64,000 nt of DNA from Acidobacteriota bacterium (GTDB lineage Bacteria; Acidobacteriota; Thermoanaerobaculia; Thermoanaerobaculales; Thermoanaerobaculaceae). The position numbers and the translations under genes are program-made. Under the pieces are notes generated by a model. The model searched no databases. It saw only the letters and a program-made list of their open reading frames with translations, and was not told the origin of the DNA. The stretch covers positions 1 through 64,000 of the forward strand of contig SCRJ01000140.1 in the NCBI GenBank assembly GCA_004298115.1, read 5' to 3'. Of the stretch, positions 23,369 through 31,207 are shown piece after piece (positions within the stretch are counted from its first letter, which is position 1; each line of letters opens with the position of its first letter).

Positions 23369-24988
23369 GTGCCGCACCGACTGGCGTCGAAGCTCATCCT
23401 GGCGCTCGCTCTCATCGTCCTGATCGTCAAGACCCTCGCGATGTACGTCAACGTGACGAGCCAGGAGGCGCGGCTGCTGGAGAGCATGACCCTGGGCGCC
23501 GACCAGCTCTCTCGCAGCATCACCTCGGCGACCTGGCAGATGATGCTCGCCGACCGTCGCGACGCCGCGTACTCGGTGATGCACACGATCGCCCTCAAGC
23601 AGGGGATCGACCGGATCCGCATGTTCAACAAGGACGGCGAGCTGATGTTCTCCACCGTCCCCAAGGAGCGGGTCCTGGTGGACAAGCGTGCCGAGGTGTG
23701 CAACCCCTGCCATTCGTCCTCGCAGCCGCTGGTCAAGGTGGACGTCCCCAACCGGGCCCGGACGTTTCGGGAGCCCGACGGCCGCAGGAAGCTGGCCATG
23801 ATCACGCCGATCTACAACGAGCCGGCGTGCAGCAACGCCCCGTGTCACGCCCACCCGGCGAGCGTGAGCGTCCTCGGGGTCCTCGACCTGGGGATCAACC
23901 TGTCGCGGGTGGACCAGGAGATCGCCTCGATCCGCGCCCGGACGCTGGGGCTCGGCCTCCTCGAGGTCGTCCTCATCGGCAGCTTCATCGTCTTCTTCAC
24001 CCGCCACTTCGTGGAGACGCCGGTCCACCGGTTGATCGCCGGCACCAGGGCGATCTCCGAGATGAAGCTCGACGAGCCCGTCACGATCCATTCGAGCGTC
24101 GAGTTCGAGGAGCTGTCGCGCTCGCTCAACGTCATGCGTGAACGTCTGCGGGCGGCGATGGCGGAGAAGGCGCAGTTCACCCAGCAGCTGGAGGGCAAGG
24201 TCGAGGAGCGCACCTCCCAGCTGCGGGCCGCGCAGCAGAAGCTGATTCAGGCCGACCGCCTCGCCTCTCTGGGGCAGCTCGCGGCGAGCGTGGCGCACGA
24301 GATCAACAACCCCGTTTCGGGCGTCCTCAACCTCGCGATGCTCATGCAGCGCATCCTCAAGGACGACGGGATCCCGCCCGACCGGATCGAGGAGTTCCGC
24401 CGTTACCTGGGCCAGGTCGCCAGCGAGACCTCGCGGGTCGGACGCATCGTCTCCGACCTCCTCTCGTTTTCGCGGCAATCCAAGCCGCAGAGCGCCGAGG
24501 CCGACCTCAACGCGATCGTCACCACGACGACCTCCCTGGCCTCCCACAAGCTCGAGCTCGCGGGCGTGGCGGTCGAGCTCGACCTGACGCAAGGGCTCCC
24601 GAGAATCCGCTGCGACGCCTCGCAGATCCAGCAGGTGGTGATGAACCTGCTCCTCAACGGGGCGGAGGCCAGCAAGGACGGGGGCCGCGTCACGGTGACG
24701 ACGCGAAGCGCGGCGAAGGGCTCGTCGGTGGTGCTCGAGGTCGCGGACACGGGGTCCGGGATTCCCCCGGAATTGGTGAGCAAGATCTTCGACCCGTTCT
24801 TCACGACCAAGGAGGAGGGCAAGGGCGTCGGGCTCGGCCTCGCCGTCGTGTACGGCATCGTCAACGCTCACGGCGGCGAGATCGAGGTCGCGACTCGCGT
24901 CGGCGTCGGCAGCACGTTTCGAGTGACGTTGCCGCTCAACCCGCCGGAACCGCAGAGTCCCTCTGCCGACGCCGGCGCAGGGGTCTGA
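23369..24988 (+). CDS. Sensor histidine kinase with periplasmic c-type haem motifs
   Basis: A 539-residue membrane kinase. TM1 spans about 8-27. The periplasmic domain (28-185) contains CNPCH (111-115) and CSNAPCH (154-160), a CXXCH and a CX4CH haem-attachment motif. TM2 spans about 193-211. HAMP, coiled coil, HisKA with H310 (SVAHEINNP) and HATPase ([16 protein letters not shown]) follow. It likely senses redox potential, NO/CO or oxygen through covalent haem and phosphorylates the adjacent regulator. GTG 23369 has GGGAGG six bases upstream. A GTG at 23318, eight bases after CATAAT, is an alternative leaderless start. Confidence 0.88.
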   Translation: MPHRLASKLILALALIVLIVKTLAMYVNVTSQEARLLESMTLGADQLSRSITSATWQMMLADRRDAAYSVMHTIALKQGIDRIRMFNKDGELMFSTVPKERVLVDKRAEVCNPCHSSSQPLVKVDVPNRARTFREPDGRRKLAMITPIYNEPACSNAPCHAHPASVSVLGVLDLGINLSRVDQEIASIRARTLGLGLLEVVLIGSFIVFFTRHFVETPVHRLIAGTRAISEMKLDEPVTIHSSVEFEELSRSLNVMRERLRAAMAEKAQFTQQLEGKVEERTSQLRAAQQKLIQADRLASLGQLAASVAHEINNPVSGVLNLAMLMQRILKDDGIPPDRIEEFRRYLGQVASETSRVGRIVSDLLSFSRQSKPQSAEADLNAIVTTTTSLASHKLELAGVAVELDLTQGLPRIRCDASQIQQVVMNLLLNGAEASKDGGRVTVTTRSAAKGSSVVLEVADTGSGIPPELVSKIFDPFFTTKEEGKGVGLGLAVVYGIVNAHGGEIEVATRVGVGSTFRVTLPLNPPEPQSPSADAGAGV

Positions 24989-24991
24989 GAC

Positions 24992-25336
24992 GTGGTCGCC
25001 CCGGCCGCCGCCGGCGGCATCGACCGCGAGGTCCCGGCCTCCGCCGCGGCCGAGATGGAGTTCACGCCGGGCGGCGACGTCCGGCGCAGCGGGCGCCCTC
25101 CCGATCGGCCGCCGCGCCCGGGACCGGTCCGCAAACGGGCGCCGCACCAGGTCGGGCACCTCGGCGGATCGACCCACTGCGACGCGCCGCCGTGCGCACT
25201 CATGCGTTCCACCGCTGTCCGGCGGCTCGATGCCAGGGGTGGCGCTCCTTGCGCGAGCTGTGCCATGCTCATGCGCGACGCCGCTACGGCCGCACGACGA
25301 AGCACGCGGTTCGACCGCTCTGGGGGCGTGACGTGA
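24992..25336 (+). CDS. Hypothetical small ORF between kinase and regulator (doubtful)
   Basis: A 114-codon open frame begins at GTG three bases after the kinase stop and ends overlapping the regulator start (GTGA). The spacing is what a real operon gene would show. The product is Arg/Ala/Pro-rich with five cysteines, two as CASC near residue 88, and matches nothing I recognise. In DNA this GC-rich a stop-free run of this size can arise by chance. If it is not a gene, the 344-bp gap holds no other signal I can see. Confidence 0.25.
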   Translation: MVAPAAAGGIDREVPASAAAEMEFTPGGDVRRSGRPPDRPPRPGPVRKRAPHQVGHLGGSTHCDAPPCALMRSTAVRRLDARGGAPCASCAMLMRDAATAARRSTRFDRSGGVT

Positions 25337-26691
25337 AGAAACACTGGGCCATCCTGGTCGTCGATGACGAAGCCGTGATGCGCGAGTCGCTCGCGGCATG
25401 GCTCGCCGAGGACGGGTACACGGTGGAGACGGCGGCGTCGGGCCGCGACGCGGTCGCGCTCGCGGCCGCGAAGGACTACGCCATCTACTTCGTCGACCTC
25501 AAGATGCCGGCGGGGATCGACGGCCTCGAGACGATGATGGAGATTCGCAGGCTGCGTCCCGAGGCCTCCGTCATCATCATGACCGCCTACGCAACCGTCG
25601 ACACCGCGATCACGGCGATGAAGGAAGGGGCGCAGGAGTACATCGTCAAGCCGTGCAACCCCGAGGAGATCTCGCTCCTCGTCGCACGGATCATCAAGGT
25701 CAAGACGCTGCAGCGTGAGAATTCTCTCCTGCGGCAACGCCTGGCCAAGCAGTACAACTTCCACGACATCCTCTCGAAAAACCCGAAGATGCGCGAGATC
25801 TTCGACCTCATCCGGGAGGTGTCGAGCCTCAGGAGCACCGTCCTGATCCAGGGCGACAGCGGCACGGGCAAGGAGTTGGTCGCGCGCGCGATCCACTATT
25901 CGGGCGACCGCGCGGCGAAGCCGTTCCTCGCCGTCTCGTGCGCCGCCCTTGCGGAGAACCTGCTCGAATCCGAGCTCTTCGGGCACGAAAAGGGCTCGTT
26001 CACCGGCGCCACCGAACGCCGGCGCGGCAAGTTCGAGCAGGCCGAGGGCGGAACCCTCTTCCTCGACGAGATCGGCGACATCTCGGCGAAGGTGCAGGTA
26101 GACCTGCTCCGCGTCCTGCAGGAGCGGCGATTCTTTCGCGTGGGCGGCAACGAGGAGGTGCGCGTGGACGTGCGCGTCATCGCGGCCACGAGGGTCAACC
26201 TCCAGGAGGAGGTGGCCGCCGGCAGGTTCCGTGACGACCTCTTCTACCGCCTCAACGTCATCAACATCCGCATCCCGCCCCTGTGCGAGCGGCGCGAGGA
26301 CGTTCCTCTGCTCGCCCATGCCTTCGTCGAGCGGCTTTCACAGGAGATCGGCAAGGAGATCGGCGAGCTGTCCGAGGGCGCGCTCAGGCTGCTGATGGAC
26401 TACGAGTGGCCGGGCAACGTCCGCGAGCTGGAAAACGCCGTCGAGCGGGCCATCGTGACCGCCAGGGGGCACGTTCTCACCGAGGAGGACTTCGCATTCC
26501 TGCGGGGTGCTCCCGCCCCCACCGGAGGTTGGATCGCTCCGGACTCCCTATCCCTGGGCGAAGTCGAGAAGCAGGTGATCCTGGCGACGTTGCGGCGGAC
26601 CGGCGGGAACGTCAAGGAGGCGGCTGCGATCCTCGGTATCGACCGTTCCACGCTCTACGAGCGGCTCAAGAAGTACGGCGTGAGCCGGTAG
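25333..26691 (+). CDS. NtrC-family sigma-54 response regulator
   Basis: A 452-residue regulator. Receiver domain (1-120) has acidic pocket DD and phospho-acceptor D55 (YFVDLKMP). The AAA+ domain (about 145-375) has Walker A GDSGTGKE, the sigma-54 contact loop GSFTGA (221-226, a conservative variant of GAFTGA), Walker B GTLFLDEIGD and an R-finger region. A Fis-type HTH sits at the C-terminus (GNVKEAAAILGIDRSTLYERL). It is the obvious partner of the haem kinase. A strong -24/-12 promoter with upstream palindromes lies 1.4 kb away and is its likely target. Start is GTG 25333. Confidence 0.93.
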   Translation: MKKHWAILVVDDEAVMRESLAAWLAEDGYTVETAASGRDAVALAAAKDYAIYFVDLKMPAGIDGLETMMEIRRLRPEASVIIMTAYATVDTAITAMKEGAQEYIVKPCNPEEISLLVARIIKVKTLQRENSLLRQRLAKQYNFHDILSKNPKMREIFDLIREVSSLRSTVLIQGDSGTGKELVARAIHYSGDRAAKPFLAVSCAALAENLLESELFGHEKGSFTGATERRRGKFEQAEGGTLFLDEIGDISAKVQVDLLRVLQERRFFRVGGNEEVRVDVRVIAATRVNLQEEVAAGRFRDDLFYRLNVINIRIPPLCERREDVPLLAHAFVERLSQEIGKEIGELSEGALRLLMDYEWPGNVRELENAVERAIVTARGHVLTEEDFAFLRGAPAPTGGWIAPDSLSLGEVEKQVILATLRRTGGNVKEAAAILGIDRSTLYERLKKYGVSR

Positions 26692-26751
26692 GCGGCCGCC
26701 CCGGCGGGATCTTCCCACCCCGCCCGGCCGCGACCGGGAACTCCCCGCCGC

Positions 26752-27726
26752 TCAAGATGGGCGGCGCGATGCCGGATGCGGCGAAAAGAACTCGTTGAAC
26801 AGGGCGATCAGCAGGTCGCGCTCGAGGCGCGCCGCCAAACCCGGCGCGACCCGGCCGCCCTCGGCCATCACGCGGGCCCCGTCCGCGGGCGGCTCGATCC
26901 GCTGCTGGACGAACGCCCGCAGCCGGCCTCCCTCCGCGACGAACCAGCGCGCCGCGTTCTCGCCTGCGATCAGCCCCGCGCTCGCGGCGGCGCCGGGCGG
27001 CGCACCGTTCGTCGTCGGGTCGACGCCCGCAAAGAGCCAACCGGCGCCGTACGGGTCGGCCGTGAGCCTGGAGGGGTCGGCGCGCAGGCAGGTATTGGCG
27101 GTCACGTCCTCCAGTTCGTGCGGGAAGACCAGGTGCATCTCCACGCCGTTCACGGTAAACACCGCGATCGGCTGGGCCGCTCCTCGGCCGGACCTGACGA
27201 AGCTGATCGCGTCGACGCGGCCCACGACCTCGGCGAGAAACGCATCGATCCCCACGTGGCAACGGCCGTCTCCGGCGCGGTCGAGCCACATGTGGTTGGG
27301 GGCGTACGACAGGTACGCCGGAACCGGGATCCCGCCCACGACGACCGTGCGGCGGCCGGACCGCGAAGACCCGGGGAAGACCACGCTCCCGGTCCGGTGC
27401 ACGCCCCCGGGATCGGCGGTGGCGAGATAGAGGTCGCAGTAGAGATGACCGGCCGACGTGCAGCGCGAGGGCAACGAGTGGTTGACCGGCACGTACGTTG
27501 CGACCGGCGCCGCAGCGCAGAACTCGACGTCCGCATCGTCAAGGAACGGGCAGCGATCCGCGATCGGCCTCCCGCCGACCTTTGCCGCCGCCGCGGGGCA
27601 GTCGCGGTATGCGGCCGAGGAACAGCGCTCGTGCCCCGCGTCGCGCGCGCTTTCCGGAATCATCTTGCGGAACGCGGACGCTACGCAGTACTTCACGTTC
27701 TCCTCGCGGAGGAACGGGCAGCTCAT
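26752..27726 (-). CDS. Double Cys4-module protein fused to a GcvH-like domain lacking the lipoyl lysine
   Basis: A 324-residue protein of unrecognised function. Two tandem modules share CPFL-x(8)-C-x(18-20)-RC-x7-C: C3/C14/C35/C43 and C59/C70/C89/C97. They look like metal or FeS sites. Residues about 145-235 resemble glycine-cleavage H protein: HMWLD, HVGIDAF, LGxIxxV-like and a strong DPYGAGWLFAG. Where H protein has ES-V-K this has NG-V-E, so it cannot be lipoylated at that site. A helical C-terminus follows. ATG 27726 puts the first Cys module at the N-terminus; ATG 27795 is possible. Downstream of the sigma-54-controlled small membrane gene. Confidence 0.7.
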   Translation of the reverse strand: MSCPFLREENVKYCVASAFRKMIPESARDAGHERCSSAAYRDCPAAAAKVGGRPIADRCPFLDDADVEFCAAAPVATYVPVNHSLPSRCTSAGHLYCDLYLATADPGGVHRTGSVVFPGSSRSGRRTVVVGGIPVPAYLSYAPNHMWLDRAGDGRCHVGIDAFLAEVVGRVDAISFVRSGRGAAQPIAVFTVNGVEMHLVFPHELEDVTANTCLRADPSRLTADPYGAGWLFAGVDPTTNGAPPGAAASAGLIAGENAARWFVAEGGRLRAFVQQRIEPPADGARVMAEGGRVAPGLAARLERDLLIALFNEFFSPHPASRRPS

Positions 27727-27781
27727 CGCCGCCTGGTGTCCGGGTGGGCGCGGCCCCGTCACCGGAGCGGGCCGCCGGCAG

Positions 27782-28027
27782 TCACCGCCTCTCATCGGTC
27801 TTGACCGGCGGACGGCAACCGGCCGTCGTCACGCGGAGGCCGGGCGTCGCGAAGGCGCGGTCATCGGGTTCGAGGTCGAGCCCCCAGCGCCGCCGCAGGC
27901 CGGCGAGGGCCGCCGTGGCCGCTCCCCACGCGACGACGACGACGCAGACGACGGTCACGGCGCCGAGCGCGATGTTGGTGATCGTCAGCCACAGTATCTT
28001 GGGATCGCTCACGTCGATTTCGAACAC
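27782..28027 (-). CDS. Single-helix small membrane protein under a sigma-54 promoter
   Basis: An 81-residue protein with one strongly hydrophobic helix (about 14-42, NIALGAVTVVCVVVVAWGAATAAL) followed by a basic and then polar tail. GTG 28027 has GGAGG six bases upstream. The longer frame to 28084 would start upstream of the predicted transcription start, which argues against it. It is the first gene after the -24/-12 promoter, and its stop lies 55 bp before the Cys-module gene. It may anchor that protein at the membrane; this is inference. Confidence 0.7.
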   Translation of the reverse strand: MFEIDVSDPKILWLTITNIALGAVTVVCVVVVAWGAATAALAGLRRRWGLDLEPDDRAFATPGLRVTTAGCRPPVKTDERR

Positions 28028-28090
28028 GGTGCGCCTCCATCCTCGCCGAACCCGGCCCCCCGGTGCGGCGGTCCGCCCGCCCAAGGTGGA

Positions 28091-28104
28091 GCAAACGCCG
28101 TGCC
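28091..28104 (-). promoter_or_regulatory. Sigma-54 (-24/-12) promoter
   Basis: On the minus strand the sequence reads CGGCAC-GGCGT-TTGCT, which has the invariant GG-N10-GC spacing and matches the consensus TGGCAC-N5-TTGC at all but one base. Transcription would start near 28079, about 52 bp before the GTG of the small membrane gene. An NtrC-type activator is encoded nearby. Confidence 0.8.
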
Positions 28105-28180
28105 GGCCGACACGTCATGGGCAACCGGCTTGAACGAAACGACTTGACCTCACTACCCCTGGCGTCACGAGGGGCGGACG

Positions 28181-28217
28181 CGTTGGGAATTCCGACACCG
28201 TGTTGGAAAGTCCGACA
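28181..28217. promoter_or_regulatory. Two tandem 17-bp palindromes, likely activator enhancer sites
   Basis: CGTTGGGAATTCCGACA (28181-28197) and TGTTGGAAAGTCCGACA (28201-28217) are imperfect palindromes with half-site TGTCGGA. Their centres are exactly 20 bp apart, on the same DNA face. They lie about 110 and 130 bp upstream of the predicted sigma-54 start site, the usual place for NtrC-type enhancer elements. The folB gene on the other side starts 81 bp away. Confidence 0.7.
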
Positions 28218-28297
28218 GCCCGCCAACGCCGCGCCCGGCGCTCCCGCCGTCGCGACCGACGCCGGTTTTCTTGTTACTCTGGCTGGCGGGAGGCGCG

Positions 28298-28669
28298 ATG
28301 CGGGACGCGGTCTTCGTGCAGGGGCTCGAGCTGTACTGCGTCATCGGCCTGCAGCCCTGGGAACGGCAGGTGATGCAGAAGGTCCGCATCGACCTCGCCA
28401 TGGAAGCCGACTGCTGCCCGGCCGGCGTCGCCGACGACCCGACGCTGGCCCTCGACTACAAGGCGGTCTCCAAACGGGTCCAGCAGCTCGTCGAGGGGTC
28501 CGCGTTCCAGCTCGTGGAGGCCCTGGCGGAAGCGATCGCCGCCGGCATCCTCGCCGATTTCGCCGGCGCCGCCGCGGTGCGCGTCCGTGTCGCCAAACCG
28601 GGCGCCGTCCGCTTCGCCGAAGCGGTCGGGGTCGAGATCGAGCGTCGTCGCGGGGAGCCGCGCGCCTGA
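28298..28669 (+). CDS. folB: Dihydroneopterin aldolase
   Basis: A 123-residue enzyme of folate synthesis that cleaves dihydroneopterin to hydroxymethyl-dihydropterin. It has the family pattern VFVQGLELYCVIGLQPWERQ at the N-terminus, the substrate Glu/Lys region LDYKAVSKRV, and the C-terminal VRVAKPGAVRFAEAVGVEIER. ATG 28298 follows GGGAGG. The stop overlaps the folK start by one base, giving a folB-folK-pteridine reductase operon. Confidence 0.93.
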   Translation: MRDAVFVQGLELYCVIGLQPWERQVMQKVRIDLAMEADCCPAGVADDPTLALDYKAVSKRVQQLVEGSAFQLVEALAEAIAAGILADFAGAAAVRVRVAKPGAVRFAEAVGVEIERRRGEPRA

Positions 28670-29169
28670 TGCGCATGTTCCTCTCCATCGGCTCCAACGT
28701 CGAGCCGAGGAAGAACCTCGGGCTCGCCCTGGAGGAGCTCAGGCGGCGCTTCGACGTGGTCGCCGTTTCCCCCGTCTACCGCACCGCGCCGGTCGGCGAC
28801 GCCGACCAGCCCGACTTCTGGAACCTCGCCGCCGAGCTGGCGACCGACGAGCCTCCCGGGCAGGTGCACCGGGCGCTGCGCGCCATCGAGGACGCCCTCG
28901 GACGGCGGCGTGAACCGGCCCGCCCGTTCGGCCCGCGCACGATCGACCTCGATCTCGTCCTCGCCGACGGCCTCGCCGGGCGCTTCGGGGACCTCGATCT
29001 CCCCTCGGTCCTCGTGCAGCGCGAGGCGTTCGTCGCCGTTCCCCTTGCCGACCTCGCGCCCGAATTTCCGCATCCCCTGCTGGGGGCCACGATCGGCGAA
29101 CTCGCCCGCGCGGCGTCGGCGGCGGCGTCCCATCCGCCGGAGCCGCTCGATGTGGAGCTCCTCCGGTGA
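28669..29169 (+). CDS. folK: HPPK, hydroxymethyl-dihydropterin pyrophosphokinase
   Basis: A 166-residue kinase that transfers pyrophosphate from ATP to hydroxymethyl-dihydropterin, the step after FolB. It has the hallmark FLSIGSNVEPRKNL, VSPVYRTAPVGDADQPDFWN and GPRTIDLDLVLA, where the last carries the Mg-binding Asp pair. ATG 28669 overlaps the folB stop (TGATG), and its own stop overlaps the next start (GTGA). Confidence 0.94.
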   Translation: MRMFLSIGSNVEPRKNLGLALEELRRRFDVVAVSPVYRTAPVGDADQPDFWNLAAELATDEPPGQVHRALRAIEDALGRRREPARPFGPRTIDLDLVLADGLAGRFGDLDLPSVLVQREAFVAVPLADLAPEFPHPLLGATIGELARAASAAASHPPEPLDVELLR

Positions 29170-29900
29170 CCGCGCCGGCCAAGGCCGTCCTCGTGACCGG
29201 CGGCGCGGTCCGCCTCGGGCGCGCGATCGTGGCCGAGTTCGCCCGCGCAGGCTGGAGGCCGGCGTTCACCTACCGCTCCTCGGCCGCGCCCGCGGCGGCG
29301 TTCGCGGCCCAGCTGCGCGCCGGCGGTACCCCGGCGCTGGCGATCGCCGCCGACCTCGACGACCAGCGGGCTCGGGTGCTCGTCGCCGAACGCGTCCAGG
29401 AGGAGTTCGGCGGCCTCGACGCCCTGGTCAACAGCGCGGGCGTCTTCCCGCGCACCCCGTTCGCCGACCTCACCCCCACCCTCCTCGCCGATGCGCTGCG
29501 GACCAACCTCGAGGCGCCGCTGTTCCTGACCCAGGCGTGCGCCCCCGCCCTTCGCGCCCGGCGCGGCGCGGTCGTGAACATCGCGGACGTCTACGGGATG
29601 TTTCCCCTGCGCCACCACCTGGCGTACTCGGTCTCCAAGGCGGCGCTCATCGCCGCGACCCGCGCCCTGGCGGTCGAGATGGCGCCCGAGGTGCGCGTCA
29701 ACGCCGTCGCTCCCGGAATCGCCGTCTTCCCCGAGGGGTACGACGCGGCGGCCCGCGAGCGGCTCTTGGGGAGGACCCTGCTGCACCGCGAGGGCGGGGC
29801 CGCGGAGATCGCCCGCACGGTACGCTTCCTCGTGGAGGGGGTGGACACCGTCACGGGTCAGGTGGTGACGGTGGACGGTGGACGGAGCGTGGCGCTGTAA
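29166..29900 (+). CDS. SDR-family pteridine reductase (FolM/PTR1-like)
   Basis: A 244-residue short-chain dehydrogenase. The cofactor motif is TGGAVRLGRA, the TGxxxRxG form typical of pteridine reductases rather than the usual TGxxxGxG. NSAGVF and the catalytic YSVSK (Y then K four residues on) are present, plus a C-terminal VTVDGG. Together with folB and folK this points to reduction of dihydro-biopterin or dihydrofolate with NADPH. It could stand in for or supplement FolA; no folA or thyA is in the window. Confidence 0.85.
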   Translation: MTAPAKAVLVTGGAVRLGRAIVAEFARAGWRPAFTYRSSAAPAAAFAAQLRAGGTPALAIAADLDDQRARVLVAERVQEEFGGLDALVNSAGVFPRTPFADLTPTLLADALRTNLEAPLFLTQACAPALRARRGAVVNIADVYGMFPLRHHLAYSVSKAALIAATRALAVEMAPEVRVNAVAPGIAVFPEGYDAAARERLLGRTLLHREGGAAEIARTVRFLVEGVDTVTGQVVTVDGGRSVAL

Positions 29901-29959
29901 GAGCGCGCAAAGGCGGAGGCGGCCGTCGGCGAGGGTGCCGGCGGGGCTTGCGCCGCCGC

Positions 29960-31132
29960 TCAACCGACGAGCGGTGATGCGACCGGCCGCAGCGGCGGCG
30001 CGGCCAGCCAGTACGGCGCCAGTGCCGGTAGCGCGGCCAGCGCCCGGGCCGGCGACACGCTGCCCGCGACCATCCCGGCGAAGACGGCCATGACGGCGCG
30101 GTTCCGCACCCCGAACCGAAACGCGTGGCGGGGCGAGGCGTAGAACAGCCGCGCCGCCATCCGGGCGGCCGCCAGCTCGAACCGCATCCCGGCCATCATC
30201 CGGTCGTACGCGGCCAGCGGCCGGTGCGAGCCGAGGTAGCGGAGGATCGCCTCGGCGGCCGTGTTGCCGCTCTTCACCGCGTAATAGATCCCTTCCCCGA
30301 ACAGCGCGTCGGAGAGACCGGCCGCGTCGCCCACCAGCACGACGTTGTCGCGCGCGAGCGTGGGAGCCGCGGGCGCCACCGGGATGAGCAGGGCCTTGAC
30401 CTGGATCCGCTCGTGCCGCCGCAGGATCCGGTAGCGGGCGATGAACGCGTCGAGCAGCGCCCTCATGTCGCGGTTGCCGGGCCGTCTCGCGAACCGGTAG
30501 AGCCCGACGTTGAGGTGGTCGCCTTTGGGAAACACCCAACCGTAGCCAGCCGGAATCACCCCAAGGTCGAAGACGCAGGTGCCGCCCATCATTTCCAGCG
30601 TTCCGGGCGCCGGCCACAGCAGCGCTTCGATCGCCGGCGCCATGCGCGGCTTCGCCCCCGGGAAGAGCCGCGCGCGGACGCGGCTGTACACGCCGTCGGC
30701 CCCGACCAGCACCCTCGCCGTGACCGTTCCGCTCCCGGTCGTGACGCGCACGCCAACGGCGTCGGGTTCGAAGCCCTCGAACGTCTCGCGCTCGCGCAAG
30801 GACGCGCCCGCCGCGACCGCCTGCACCGTCATGAACGCGTCGAGCGCCGCCCTCTGCGCCATCCCGCCGGTGCGCGGCAGTGCGCACACGACGGGGTTCG
30901 CACCGGCGTACGCGATCAGCGCGCTCCCGATCTCGCGCTCGATCACGGGCGCGAGCGAGAACGGCGCCTCGCGCAGCGTCTTCGCCGACAGGCCGCCGCC
31001 GCAGACCTTGTGCCGCGGCAGCGCCTCCTTCTCGAGCAGGAGGACGCGCGCGCCGGCCGCCGCCAGCCGGTACGCGACGGTGTTGCCCGCGGGCCCGCAC
31101 CCGACCACCACGACGTCGAACTCGGCCGCCAC
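29960..31132 (-). CDS. Geranylgeranyl-reductase-family FAD oxidoreductase
   Basis: A 390-residue flavoprotein. An N-terminal Rossmann motif VVVVGCGPAGNTVAYRLA binds FAD. The CGGGLSAKTL segment and the second FAD motif NVVLVGDAAGLSDALFGEGI are typical of the GGR family, as is GYGWVFPKGDHLNVGL. Substrates are polyprenyl chains or quinone side chains in known members. GTG 31132 is used after a purine-rich stretch. It is divergent from the lipid kinase, so a role in membrane lipids is plausible but not shown. Confidence 0.85.
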   Translation of the reverse strand: MAAEFDVVVVGCGPAGNTVAYRLAAAGARVLLLEKEALPRHKVCGGGLSAKTLREAPFSLAPVIEREIGSALIAYAGANPVVCALPRTGGMAQRAALDAFMTVQAVAAGASLRERETFEGFEPDAVGVRVTTGSGTVTARVLVGADGVYSRVRARLFPGAKPRMAPAIEALLWPAPGTLEMMGGTCVFDLGVIPAGYGWVFPKGDHLNVGLYRFARRPGNRDMRALLDAFIARYRILRRHERIQVKALLIPVAPAAPTLARDNVVLVGDAAGLSDALFGEGIYYAVKSGNTAAEAILRYLGSHRPLAAYDRMMAGMRFELAAARMAARLFYASPRHAFRFGVRNRAVMAVFAGMVAGSVSPARALAALPALAPYWLAAPPLRPVASPLVG

Positions 31133-31194
31133 CTCCTCATCATAGCCGCCGCGAGCCGGACTCGCTCGCAGGTCGTGCGCGCGCCGGGGTCCCG

Positions 31195-31200
31195 TATACT
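31195..31200 (+). promoter_or_regulatory. -10 box TATACT, 7 nt before the lipid-kinase ATG
   Basis: TATACT differs from consensus by one base and ends seven bases before the ATG. There is no room for a leader or Shine-Dalgarno. Third clear example in this window of a -10 box set 7-8 nt from a start codon. Confidence 0.55.
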
Positions 31201-31207
31201 CCGCCCG

